Source: Agrostemma githago (taxonomy: Eukaryota; Streptophyta; Magnoliopsida; Caryophyllales; Caryophyllaceae). Taken from it: DNA of 64,000 bases. The notes below the pieces were generated by a model. That model did no database searches and was not told the DNA's origin. It saw only the letters and a program-made list of their open reading frames with translations. The stretch lies in contig OY288239.1 of the NCBI GenBank assembly GCA_958450325.1, positions 42,365,811 to 42,429,810 of the forward strand, in the 5' to 3' direction. Below, piece after piece: positions 11,853 to 22,249 of this stretch; positions within the stretch are counted from its first letter, which is position 1; every line of letters starts with the position of its first letter. The translations under genes were made by a program, and so were the position numbers.

Positions 11853-13639
11853 ATGGCGACGGACCCTCCAACCAAGAGAGGACCAGGTCGACCTCCGAAA
11901 AAAGCTCACCAACAATCCTCTCTTCCTCCTCCTGGTTCCTCGGGAGCTGGAAAGGAAGGAATTGGCTCAGAATCCATGGCGGAAGACGATAACCAGAGTA
12001 CTTCTCCAAGAAACACTTCTTTGAATGATCTTATCCTCCAGGCAATGATCTCTGCTGGTAAAACTCCTCACCCTTCAGGTTCTTCAAATTTAGTTAATCC
12101 TGAATCCAATGATGAATTGAATGCTTTTCCCCCTGCCTCCACTACGACAAATAAGATTAAAGAGGATGGTTGGATAAGGAACCGTCCTTTAGGTCGACGT
12201 CCTATTAAATCAAATAGCGCGGTTTCAAGAAGGTCAAACCGTCCTATTTAATTGATAACAAAGGACGGTTCAGTAGAATAACCGTTCTATTTGTAAACAA
12301 AGTAATAGGACGGTTCTGCCTTCAATCGTCCTATTTGTAAACAATTTAATAGGACGGTTCTGCAATTAAATAGGATGGTTTGACCTTCTTGGAACCGCGC
12401 TATTTGATTTAGTAGGACGTCGACCTAAAGGACGGTTCCTTATCCAACCATCCTCTTTAATCTTATTTGTAGTAGTGCTCGAAGGATAGCTCTAATATAC
12501 CTGTTATTCCAGTGTCTAGCTGGTCTAATGTAGCTAAAAGTACTCAAAAATTAGGCATGAATCTCCAATTCTTTGAGGATTTGGCGGATCAAGGTGAAAT
12601 TGATATTGCTTTAGATGATTTTGCGGATGAGCTGAAAATCTGGGATAATACTCTAATGGGGAATGTTATTGGCTCTAAACCAACTCTTCAGCAAATGAAG
12701 AAATTTGTCCTGGAAAAATGGGGTGCAATTGCCTCTCCTGTAGTTCAATACTTCAAGAGGGGATGGTTCTCCTTTCGTTTTGAGTCAAAAGAGGCAATGG
12801 ATAGGGTGTTAAGGGGTGGTCCTTGGTCCTTGGGTATCTATACCTTAGTTTTAAAGGAATGGTCCCCTTCTTTTTCAGCTGAAATGGATAGAGTTGCTTG
12901 TGTACCTATTTGGGTATTGTTGCCGGACCTTGATCCTTTCCTTTGGTCTGACATTGTCCTTAGTAAGATTGCCAGTAAGATTGGACGACCTCTCTGTGCT
13001 GATCTTGCTACTACTACTAAAGCAAAACTCTCCTTTGCGAGAATATTGGTAGAGGCGGATGTCTCTCAGCCATTGCCTGAGTTTGTGGTAATCAATACTC
13101 CCTATTGTGAGCATTCGATTCAGAAGGTCCAATATGAATGGATCCCTTACTATTGTAAGGGATTTGGAAAGCTTGGACATACTGTCAAAACTTGCAGGAA
13201 AGAAAAGAAGAAGACTGCAGGTGAGCATAAGGAGGTACCAGTACAGGCTGTTGTAGTTCCAGTACAGGAGGATTTGCCTGTTTCTGAGGTTATTGTACAG
13301 ACTGGGACTGATTCTGATACGATGTCTGGGGTAAATGGACCTGGTGTCTCTGAGCCAAAGGCTTTCTATCAAGATGATACATTCAGGCCAGTTTCCAAGA
13401 AGAATTCATCTTCAAATAAAGCAAAACCTGAGGTTAGAGTTGAGCATATGAGGCTTGATAATCTGTTTCATCCTATCTCAGATGAGGAGAATCAGAGTCT
13501 AAGCCTTGGAAGGGATGGGTCTGTGAGAATGGACTTTAATGGCGCTAAGTGTACTGAAGGAACTCAGGATTTAATGCATTCTGAGTGTCCTGACCCCGGT
13601 GGCAGTTTAGGGATCCAGCTTGATTTTCTTCCCAATTAA
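11853..13639 (+). pseudogene. LINE E ORF1, interrupted by a MITE
   Basis: The ATG at 11853 opens with an AT-hook-like motif (KRGPGRPPKK, residues 8-17). The frame is interrupted at 12140 by the CACTA-type MITE. Removing the MITE and one 3-bp TSD copy (341 bp) brings the downstream frame exactly into register, with no other disruption seen. Downstream lie the DUF4283-like domain (TLMGNVIGSKPTL, GWFSFRF, GGPWSLG, PDLDPFLW) and the zinc knuckle. The knuckle reads CKGFGKLGHTVKTC: its second Cys is Phe, so it is probably defective. The stop TAA at 13637-13639 shares its last base with the ORF2 ATG (TAATG). Confidence 0.88.
12140..12477. mobile_element. CACTA-type MITE, 338 bp
   Basis: The element begins CACTACGACAAATAAG and ends CTTATTTGTAGTAGTG. 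Inverted arms of more than 100 bp make it a near-complete fold-back. CACTA-type ends and a perfect 3-bp target-site duplication CTC (12137-12139 and 12478-12480) place it with CACTA/EnSpm transposons. It has no coding capacity and would need a transposase in trans. The central part contains several AATAGGACGGTT-like subrepeats. Confidence 0.92.
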
Positions 13640-14195
13640 TGAAAGTCGCAACCTGGAATGTTCGAGGGTTTAACTTGCCCATCAAACATAGTGAGGTTCA
13701 CGAGTTCTTTAAGCTCAATAATCTGGATGTTCTTATTCTTCTAGAGACAAGAGTTAAGATGCATAGAGCCCCTAGGATTATTTATAGGGTCTTTAAGTAT
13801 TGGGAGGTCATTACTAATTACTCACATCACCATAATGGGCGGATTTGGATTATCATTAATCCTGCAGCTATTTCTTTCAAATTACTTCATAAAAGTGATC
13901 AATTAATTTCTGGTTGGGTTCATCACAATGTTCTTAATAAAGATGTTCTGCTAAGTGCTGTCTATGGGCACAATGCTCCTGCAGATAGACATTCTCTGTG
14001 GAATGATCTTTGTCATCTTTCTACAGATAAGGAGTGGATGGTCTTGGGAGATTTTAATATAGTTCGATCCCCGGATGAAAAGCTTGGTCCTAGCCCTCCT
14101 TCCTTGGTAGATATGCTAGACTTTAACACCTGCATCAATAGATGTAAACTGGAGGATCTTAATTGTGTGGGTAACTCTATGACATGGACGAATAA
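13639..14195 (+). pseudogene. LINE E ORF2, N-terminal endonuclease part
   Basis: The start ATG overlaps the ORF1 stop by one base. It encodes the first ~185 residues of the apurinic-type endonuclease: WNVRGF, LLETRVK, NGRIW, VYGHNAPADR, LGDFNIVRSPDEKLG and MTWTNN. The frame is then cut by the 5' LTR of Tat element 1 at 14196. The continuation is at 29929, starting with the duplicated AATAA. No stop is seen in this part. Confidence 0.9.
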
Positions 14196-14586
14196 TGTAG
14201 ACACCCGCATTTTGACTGCCAGGTGTCTATGGTAGTTTCCAAAAAAAAACAACCGATGATGATCGGACGCTAACATGCTTCTATGCGCTCGGATACGGGC
14301 TCAAATCCATTAATCGCTGGCTAATACACTTACAGAGTACAAATCTCACAAAATCAACCTCAAATCCAGGCCCAGCGGGCCGTTTCCAATCAAACGAGGC
14401 TAATTTGGGCCGAAACCGACACCGAAATTAAAACCGACTCGTCACGATTGGGTCAATCCCGGTCAAAGTCGTTTCCGAGACATACCAAACAACCCCCCAA
14501 ACATCAAAAGCCCAATTCAAACTCAAACTCATCAAATACCCATGGTCACGGTCCAAAGCGAGTGACCCGCGCGACCCAGCTGGGCC

Positions 14587-14726
14587 ACTCGATCGAGTGC
14601 CTCACCCACTCGATCGAGTGGGCCCTTATTCAAGCCCGACGGCTGGCGTAACGGGCCACTCGACCGAGTTAGCCACCTACTCGGTCGAGTAACCATAAAC
14701 CGAAGCCCTAGCTTTTCCTATATAAG
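14587..14726 (+). promoter_or_regulatory. LTR promoter: two phased palindrome pairs and TATA box
   Basis: Palindromes of type ACTCG-RY-CGAGT start at 14587, 14608, 14658 and 14679. Within each pair the starts are exactly 21 bp apart, joined by unrelated 9-nt linkers (gcctcaccc, tagccacct). The TATA box TATATAAG lies at 14719-14726, 29 bp after the last palindrome. The same block is in the 3' LTR (TATA 27801-27808). Promoter function is inferred from the TATA box and U3 position. Confidence 0.75.
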
Positions 14727-15827
14727 CAACCCTCATGCACCCCTCTTCAACAACTTTTTTCCACAACTTTACAACCCTAATCACAACTTTTACACACATC
14801 TTTACACCCCAAGCAAACCCTAAGCAAACCTCCTAGCAAACCCTAAACTAGTTTTAGGAATTACACCCCAAGCCACCATAACTTAACCTCCATAAACCTC
14901 GAAGACTCTAGTGTGAAAGCCACGGTTACGAGCTCTAATCCTGGACAAGAACATGTAGGTTGAGGGTGTCAAAACCTCGCTTCTTCTCCTTTCTTCCTCC
15001 TTCTCGCGTCATGTCGTCTTATTACGGGTCGCGTTTTCTTTATTTTATTTCTATCGTTATTATCGCATCATTAATATCGATAGTATAATACTAGTATCAA
15101 AACATTAAAATACCTATCAATTTGTGTCGAGTATGAGTGATATTGGAATAAGGAAATCCGAATATACAAGTGTACTGCACACGCGTTGACGGTCGCTTGT
15201 TCCGATATCCCGATTACTCGATTATTGAGATAGGTCAATTTCAATAATAATTTTCTTATCGTTTGCATTATTATTGTTATTCGCATATCACATTGATTTT
15301 CCAAAATAAGCATTATATTTCAATAAGGGTCGAAACCCGTTGACACGGATCCGACATCACAATCCCTAGGGATCTATTCCGATGTCGGAGAAGTCGAGGG
15401 AATCAAGTCTTTTTTTTTTATTTATTCAAATAAAGCGTCGATTTCAGATTCGATACTAATCCCATAATTGGATATCGAATCTAGTAATCAAGTCATATGA
15501 ATTAATTAATGTGATTTGTTCATATCGCGATAATTAATTCAAAACGGCTAAAATCAATTTATTTATTTTCTATTTCACTCTGATATTCCATATCGATTCA
15601 AATAATCGAATGTGGGATACAACGAGTATTCAAAGTTAGAGTCGAGTATAAATTCAACAATATTTATACTCGGTTCAACAAAATTTGCGATTTATAAACA
15701 ACCAAGTTGAGCGTAAATTGTGCAATATTTATGTCCGATTCGGTAAAATCGTCAAACTCTCAAAAATCAAAAGCAATTTCAAAATCAACGTCAAAATTGC
15801 AAACGAATTACAATTCGTACAGGGGGC

Positions 15828-16048
15828 ACTCGACCGAGTGCCTAACCCACTCGGTCGAGTGGTACCCCAAAAATTGGATCAGAATGTCTGTTACGACACC
15901 CACTCGATCGAGTCTCACAGTGACTCGGTCGAGTGGCCATGTACTCGACCGAATTGGTCCATAACTCGGCCGAGTACGGTCCATAACGCGAAACAGAAAC
16001 CTATTTTCAGGGTTTACTCGATCGAGTCTATCGACTACTCGATCGAGT
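15828..16048 (+). promoter_or_regulatory. Second palindrome cluster in the 5' LTR
   Basis: Eight 12-bp sites start at 15828, 15849, 15902, 15923, 15943, 15964, 16016 and 16037. They form four pairs with 21-bp start-to-start spacing; the second and third pairs are 20 bp apart. The central dinucleotide varies (AC, GT, AT, GC) while the arms ACTCG/CGAGT stay, except one arm ending GAAT. It lies about 1.1 kb downstream of the TATA box. Function unknown. Confidence 0.8.
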
Positions 16049-16849
16049 GACCTCGTAACGACCAAAACATGAGTCGTACATCCTTCTTTTCAAAACTCGA
16101 TAGTATTTTACGACTTAGGTCAACACGTGCTTAATTCATCACGTGTATACTGTCCTTTCAAACCATGCATCATCTTGTACATCATTCAATTCAATTCAAT
16201 ATTTGCACAAACCGTTATTTTTCGTTATATCATTACATCGTTACTAACGCGTTTGTTATTTCTTTTGTCAATTTAATTCTTGTTCGTTTATTGTACTAAA
16301 TGAACCCACATGCTAAATTCCACTTTGACGTAGAATTAATTGCATTAAATCGACTTAGAAACCCTTTTCAATTCCATTCACATGTTTAGGGAAAATACTC
16401 TTTGCATATCATTTTCCCGTTTTACTAGCGCGCGTATTGTAAGTCATTCGAATTCTTAGTAGAGGCCGCTAATGTGCGGGCGGGGTTGGGTGTCCTTTGT
16501 GGGCTTCCCAACACGTACCCTCACCCCTTACTCAGAACCTCGGTTTCCGGATGCCCGAAACCGTTGGCGCACAAGAGTCATTCAATACACAATATCCGAT
16601 AATGTCGGTATTGGTATCAAATGCAAAGGGACGAGCCCAATAAACTCTGACATCGGAAATGGGCCGTATTTTGTATACGGACCACTACGACATAGAGTGG
16701 GCTCGAATGGTTCCGAATAACCACAAAATTCGGTGGCGACTCCACATAGACCTAAATTTCAATTCGATCCATTCTCATATGGAGATTCATTCGCCTACCC
16801 AAACCCGCGCGTGGCCGCGTCGGGGTGGACCTATGTCATGTCCACAATT

Positions 16850-16867
16850 TGGCGACTCCGCTGGGGA
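16850..16867 (+). other. Primer binding site of Tat element 1
   Basis: TGGCGACTCCGCTGGGGA lies three bases after the LTR end. It starts with TGG, complementary to a tRNA CCA end. This kind of PBS is usual in the Tat/Ogre group; the primer tRNA was not verified. Confidence 0.8.
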
Positions 16868-17923
16868 TTGGCTGATGCGTGACTTACCATCGGCATCCTC
16901 AGGGTGAGACTCGAATAGAAATTGTTTGACTAGTACAATACGCGTCTTAGTTTTACGGTTCATGCATAACCCATATTTTCCCGGGCCGGTACTGGTGACC
17001 GACGTCCCACTATACCATTGATGTACTCCAACATGGATATGTCAAAAGGTGTCCATAGTCGATTCGAGTGGGTTTCGCGGCATGTTCTAAGCTCAACTCG
17101 ACTTAGAGAGTCCGTCCCGATCAACGTCTAGACTATGTACACTGGTATAGACCCTTTCAGACCGACCGAGACTTAGTGTAGAGCATACATGGCGTCGTTA
17201 TAATGCTTGTGTGACTACGTGCTACTTGGTTTCCGAGTCATTTTCAAAAATATCAACTTTTCAAAAATTACACCCTCTTTTTCAAGACATTCAATTTTCA
17301 AAACCCGGGACATACCGAATTTAGGACTTATGATTTTACTCAAAGTAGCCTATTTTCTAGCCGGTATGCTGCCCAAATCGAAACTCGAACTTTCAAAACT
17401 CATGGCCCAATGACTTTTCGTCCTCTTTTTCGGAAATTTGGGCCATTCACCGAGTCCACTCGGTCCTGTTTCAAAAATCAATCAATTTTCAAAACTTCCC
17501 TCCTCTTAGGACTTCCCATATTTAGCAGTGTCGGGTCATGTCTTAAGTTGTCAAGTTTCTCTAGCGTCGAAGCTCTGTCGATCTTACATCGCGAGCTTCT
17601 TCCCTATCCCAGTCCGCCTTATTAGACTAAGGCAAGGCCCACCTAAGTAGGACATACTCTTACGAAGGAGGGCCCGTCAACACAATCGATTCAAAAGTCT
17701 GGGGATGTCCCACGTGAACCTTCCTTCGAATAGGACTAGGCCCACTAGCCGAATCCTAAGGAAGGCCCACACTTCACGAGTCACCCGTCTAGGTGTCTTT
17801 CTCGAGTCATTTTCCTTTTTAGTCTCGTTTGGGATGTACTTTCTATTCCGGGATTTCTGGGCTAGTTTCTGATTACGCGGTGTTCTTACAGACAGGCCAG
17901 CCACAACCCGACATCAACGCAAG
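16868..17923 (+). other. Untranslated leader of Tat element 1
   Basis: About 1.05 kb between PBS and the gag start. No convincing ORF is present, and there is no extra ORF upstream of gag as in Ogre elements. A TTTTCAAAA-rich stretch occurs at 17235-17500. Confidence 0.7.
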
Positions 17924-20900
17924 ATGGACGAATTGAAAAATGCCCTAACCAAAATCGAGACTCAGCTGACCTCCATCCTCGCTAACCAAGCAACTTTGGA
18001 CACTCGCCTGAGCACTGTAGAGAAGACGGTCCCAGTTGAAGGAGCTGATTCCACTGGGCCCATAGCCGAATTGGTCAGTGTTGTTCGCAGGCTCGAGGAG
18101 CAAGTTCACTTATCAACAAGCAACTCAATCCACTCTGAAAATGCTCGCATTTATTCACCTTTGAATGACGAGCTACCGGCCAACTTCAACTTAACGGGAA
18201 TTCCTATGTTTGAGGGTACCGAAGATCCGGTCCATCATATCCGGGCTTTCAAGGACTTCATGGCAGTCAAAGGAGTAAAGTCCACCATGTTCAAGCACCT
18301 ATTCCCTTCCTCTTTGGAAAAGCATCCCAGGGCCTGGTTCTACAGGCTCGACCCCAAGAAATACAAGACTTGGGATGATGTGGCGACCGAATTTGCTCGG
18401 AACTACGCCGATAACACTGAAATCCAGACTACAATGCGTACTCTGGAGGTAATGGCCCAAGAGCCCAAAGAAGGGTTCACAAAATATCTGCAAAGGTGGA
18501 GGGCTGAGAGTGTGAAGCTGGTCGACAAGCCCGGCGAGAAGGCCCTAGTGGAAGCCTTCGTCAAAAATCTACTCCCATCCTACCGGGTCCACCTCCGGTA
18601 TGCCATCATACCAAACTTTGCTGTCCTTACTGAAATGGGCACGAGAATCGAGGATGACTTCAGGCTAGAGAGCCTGACTAAGGCCTCTACCAAAGGCTAT
18701 CAAGGGGCAAGTTCATCTACAATCAAGCCCACACCCGCAGCTGCAACTCGCAGCATCTTCGACGAGGTAAACCTGCTCGACACCTCATCTAAAAAGAATA
18801 CACCAAATCGGGTATTCACAGATATAGGGACTACCTATACTTATGCCTTACAGAGGCTATCCTCAAAGGGCCTAATCCAACCGATAGGCCCAACTGCAGA
18901 ACCTCCAGTGGAAAAGAGGCCCAAAACTTACAATGCCCAGGCCTATTGTCAGTATCACCGGGGTAACGGGCATGATACTGAAAAATGTTGGAGATTAAAA
19001 CACCTGATCCAGGACCTTATCGAGAGCGGGAAAATCCCGTTGCCCGGAGACAAGCCGAGCAACAAAGAAAACTCATTCAGCGCTCATGCTATCTTCACCG
19101 GTGAGGTAATTGACTGTTCTCACCTCATCTCTCCCTATATCCCACAAGTCAACGGGATATGGTTCGACGACGAGAATGATGTGTACTTAACCAAAGGGGA
19201 AGCTGTCCCCATCACCCTCGAAGAGGTCCGACAGGCTAAGTCCAAGGCCTTAGCCACCAATCATCTCGCCGCAGCTGGGCGTTCCATTCCTATATCCGTC
19301 ACTGAACCTGCCAGGACGGAGCCTACCCTCGAAGAACCAAGCCCAAACACGGCTCTGGTCCAGCAAATGAAGAGGGTCCGAGCTGATCTAACCATATGGC
19401 AACTATTGGTTAGCTCGCAAGCTCATCGGGAAGCACTGACTAAGGCTCTCGATGAAATCAAGGTTGATTCAGAAGCTACCCCTGCTGAAATGGTAGCCAC
19501 CATCATGCCCTACCTTAAGGGCAAATCCAAAGAAGATGGCCCACTCATAACCTTCTCTGAAGCTGATCTGCCACCATTTGGGCCCAATCACAATCTGGCC
19601 CTATACATCACGGTCGTCTGCAAAGGTAAATATCTCCCGATGACCCTTATCGACGATGGATCAGCCGTGAATGCCCTTCCTCTAAGGACCGCAAAAGCAC
19701 TCGGCATCACCGATGCCGATTACCTTCCAACGGCGCAGACTATCCAGGCTTTCGACGGAAGCCCAAAACCTGTCGCCGGGGCCGTGAAAGTGAAGATCAT
19801 AACGGGCCTAATCGAAAAGGAATTGGAATTTCAGGTGATAGATGTCACCTCATCATTCAATCTCTTGCTGGGAAGGCCTTGGTTCCACGCAGTCAAGGCC
19901 GTGTCATCTACCCTTCATCGAAAAGTCAAGATGCCCCTCAAAGACGGTATCATCACGCTGGAGGCGACCCCAATTACCGTAGCAAGCTGCAACGCTACGG
20001 GCCGGGCCGACCCGCGAGGATTTGATTTCGTGGGCATGATCGAAGAAGAATATCTCTTTAGGCCCTACTTCACAACTAGCATCGATACGATGCTGCAAAA
20101 TCTGGGTTACCTACCCGGAATAACCTCAAGGCCATATCTTCCAGCTGGGAAGATTATCGAGGTCCTAAATGATGGCGAGTCACATTTCGGATTGGGGTAT
20201 GCTATAACCCCGGAAAACGTGGTTCGGGCCGGTATTCACAAGGCCGTCGACATTATCAAGGGTACTTACATAAGCCCTTATAGCCTGAAGTTAACGGATT
20301 ATTTCGTTACTCCAGTCTTCGGAGCCGTCCAAGTGGGCCTCTACCAACCCACCATCAAACATCCCGAGACCAAAAAGGCTCGGGAATGCAATTTCATCCC
20401 TGATGATATATTCACCATCGTCCAAGCCGAATCAAAGGAAGGCGAAAGCAACTCCGAGCCTTTGCTGGGGCTCTTATTCGGAGAAGACAAAGCCGTCCCC
20501 GCTCCAAAGAACGACTTGGTCAACCTGATCCTTCGCAGCGATCGGTTCGACCCAACCAAGCTAATCACCGAGGTCGGCGCCAACACCGAAACGAGGGCTT
20601 GGAAGAAGACCATAAAATGGACCGACAGTCAAGGACGGGTCTACAAGCTGACCACCGGCGAGGGAGACATGCCGGATACCGAGTCTGAGTCTGAGTCTGA
20701 GTCGGAGTCTGAGTCCGAGTCTAGAGGGTCTGGTGCTAAAGTCGAGTCTGTAACCCCTCTTCCCTTATCCACTGAGGTCTCGGGGCCTGTCCCAAGACCT
20801 CTCCCTATCCCGCCACTGACCAATGATCAGATGGCAGCTCTATTCGAGCTATTTTCAAAATTTACCATCAATAATAATAACGAACACCGTTCTGCTTACG

Positions 20901-22249
20901 ACTTGTCTTATTTCCAAAATGTTCTCAATTTCAAAAATTTTATATGCAATGACATTGAGAAACCCGACGAACAGGTACCCCTACCTCAACATCTGGTCGA
21001 GCAGCTCGAGCAAAGGGAATCCCGAGATCCGGTAATCGAAGAAACCGAGTCCATCAACGTGGGAACCACTTTAGAGCCCCAGATGCTTAAGTTGGGCCTA
21101 TCTTTAGATCCAGAGGAGAGAAAACAATTCACCGACCTCCTCCAGGAATTCAAAGATGTCTTTGCATGGTCCTACAAGGACATGCCGGGTATAGACCGGG
21201 AGATAGCCGAACACCGAATACCCATCAAAGATGGGTGCAAGCCGGTAAAGCAAAAACTCAGAAGAATGAAGCCCGAGTGGTCTCTTAAAGTCAAGGAAGA
21301 GGTCGATAAACAATTTAAAGCAGGCTTTATACAAGTGTCTGAATATCCAGACTGGGTTGCAAACATCGTGCCGGTACCCAAGAAGGACGGCAAGGTGCGG
21401 GTTTGCGTGGACTTCCGGGATCTTAACAAGGCAAGCCCAAAAGACGATTTTCCGTTACCACACATCGACATACTGGTAGATAACACGGCCGATCATGCCC
21501 TTCTATCGTTCATGGACGGGTATGCCGGGTACAATCAGATTAAAATGGCAGAAGAGGACATGGGTAAGACCACCTTCATTACACCTTGGGGTACTTACTG
21601 TTACACCGTCATGCCATTTGGGCTTATCAACGTCGGGGCCACTTATCAACGGACCGCCACTACCTTGCTCCACGACATGATGCATAAGGAAGTGGAGGTC
21701 TATGTGGACGACATGATCGTCAAATCCAAGGACCGAAGCGGGCACATTTCAGCCCTAAGAAAGTTCTTCACCCGGCTACGTAAATACAACATGAGACTGA
21801 ACCCACAAAAATGCAGTTTTGGGGTAACGTCGGGCAAATTACTGGGCCATATCGTTAGCCAACGCGGCATCGAGGTCGACCCAGCTAAAATCAAAGCCAT
21901 CACCGAGATGCAACCACCCAAGACCGAAAAGGAAATAAGGGGGTTTCTTGGAAAAGTCCAATACATCAGCCGGTTCATTTCGAAACTAACCATGGTATGC
22001 GAACCCATCTTCAAAAAGCTAAAAATCGGAGAACGGGTGCTATGGGATGGCAAATGTCAAGCGGCTTTCGACAAAATCAAGGAGATGCTGTCTGCTCCGC
22101 CGGTACTAATGCCACCTCAACACGGTCTGCCTTTGTCGTTATACCTAACGACGACGGAGACGACCATGGGGGCTATGCTGGCCCAGACAGTCGATTCAGA
22201 AGAACGGGCTATTTACTACATCAGTAAAAAGTTCCTCGAATATGAGTGA
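17924..22249 (+). CDS. Tat element 1 Gag-protease-RT polyprotein (to in-frame TGA)
   Basis: Structural and replication polyprotein. Residues 1-60 are a likely coiled coil. The gag core lies at about 80-260 (FPSSLEKHPRAWFYRL). A knuckle-like YCQYHRGNGHDTEKCWRL sits near 341. The aspartic protease motif LIDDGSAVNAL is near 574 (DDG in place of the usual DTG). A Ser-Glu repeat coded by GAGTCT repeats lies near 920. RT includes VCVDFRDLNKASPKDDFPLP, FGLINVGATYQR and YVDDMIVKS near 1260. The frame stops at TGA 22247-22249 inside the first RNase H, after YYISKKFLEYE. The same frame then continues to 24307, so the stop is most likely a mutation rather than a natural end. The start is the first ATG after the leader. 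Confidence 0.93.
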   Translation: MDELKNALTKIETQLTSILANQATLDTRLSTVEKTVPVEGADSTGPIAELVSVVRRLEEQVHLSTSNSIHSENARIYSPLNDELPANFNLTGIPMFEGTEDPVHHIRAFKDFMAVKGVKSTMFKHLFPSSLEKHPRAWFYRLDPKKYKTWDDVATEFARNYADNTEIQTTMRTLEVMAQEPKEGFTKYLQRWRAESVKLVDKPGEKALVEAFVKNLLPSYRVHLRYAIIPNFAVLTEMGTRIEDDFRLESLTKASTKGYQGASSSTIKPTPAAATRSIFDEVNLLDTSSKKNTPNRVFTDIGTTYTYALQRLSSKGLIQPIGPTAEPPVEKRPKTYNAQAYCQYHRGNGHDTEKCWRLKHLIQDLIESGKIPLPGDKPSNKENSFSAHAIFTGEVIDCSHLISPYIPQVNGIWFDDENDVYLTKGEAVPITLEEVRQAKSKALATNHLAAAGRSIPISVTEPARTEPTLEEPSPNTALVQQMKRVRADLTIWQLLVSSQAHREALTKALDEIKVDSEATPAEMVATIMPYLKGKSKEDGPLITFSEADLPPFGPNHNLALYITVVCKGKYLPMTLIDDGSAVNALPLRTAKALGITDADYLPTAQTIQAFDGSPKPVAGAVKVKIITGLIEKELEFQVIDVTSSFNLLLGRPWFHAVKAVSSTLHRKVKMPLKDGIITLEATPITVASCNATGRADPRGFDFVGMIEEEYLFRPYFTTSIDTMLQNLGYLPGITSRPYLPAGKIIEVLNDGESHFGLGYAITPENVVRAGIHKAVDIIKGTYISPYSLKLTDYFVTPVFGAVQVGLYQPTIKHPETKKARECNFIPDDIFTIVQAESKEGESNSEPLLGLLFGEDKAVPAPKNDLVNLILRSDRFDPTKLITEVGANTETRAWKKTIKWTDSQGRVYKLTTGEGDMPDTESESESESESESESRGSGAKVESVTPLPLSTEVSGPVPRPLPIPPLTNDQMAALFELFSKFTINNNNEHRSAYDLSYFQNVLNFKNFICNDIEKPDEQVPLPQHLVEQLEQRESRDPVIEETESINVGTTLEPQMLKLGLSLDPEERKQFTDLLQEFKDVFAWSYKDMPGIDREIAEHRIPIKDGCKPVKQKLRRMKPEWSLKVKEEVDKQFKAGFIQVSEYPDWVANIVPVPKKDGKVRVCVDFRDLNKASPKDDFPLPHIDILVDNTADHALLSFMDGYAGYNQIKMAEEDMGKTTFITPWGTYCYTVMPFGLINVGATYQRTATTLLHDMMHKEVEVYVDDMIVKSKDRSGHISALRKFFTRLRKYNMRLNPQKCSFGVTSGKLLGHIVSQRGIEVDPAKIKAITEMQPPKTEKEIRGFLGKVQYISRFISKLTMVCEPIFKKLKIGERVLWDGKCQAAFDKIKEMLSAPPVLMPPQHGLPLSLYLTTTETTMGAMLAQTVDSEERAIYYISKKFLEYE

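Larger units (their letters stand above)
14196..16846 (+). repeat. 5' LTR of Tat element 1
   Basis: 2651 bp, starting TGTAGACACCCGC and ending ATGTCCACA. It contains a TATA box (14719-14726) preceded by four palindromes, and a second palindrome cluster at 15828-16048. The short open frames in it are not conserved coding sequence. Confidence 0.96.

Noticed and set aside
14587..16048. Possible CRISPR-like or satellite array
   Set aside because: Repeats are 12-bp palindromes with 9-nt linkers in pairs inside a plant LTR; no spacers, leader or cas genes. Irregular distance between pairs excludes a simple satellite.
15685..16050. ORF of 121 codons in the LTR of element 1, repeated in the 3' LTR
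   Set aside because: It runs through palindromes in an LTR; identity between the LTRs is due to recent insertion, not coding constraint.
20676..20726. GAGTCT hexamer repeat as an independent microsatellite feature
   Set aside because: It codes an in-frame Ser-Glu linker within the polyprotein and is described there.
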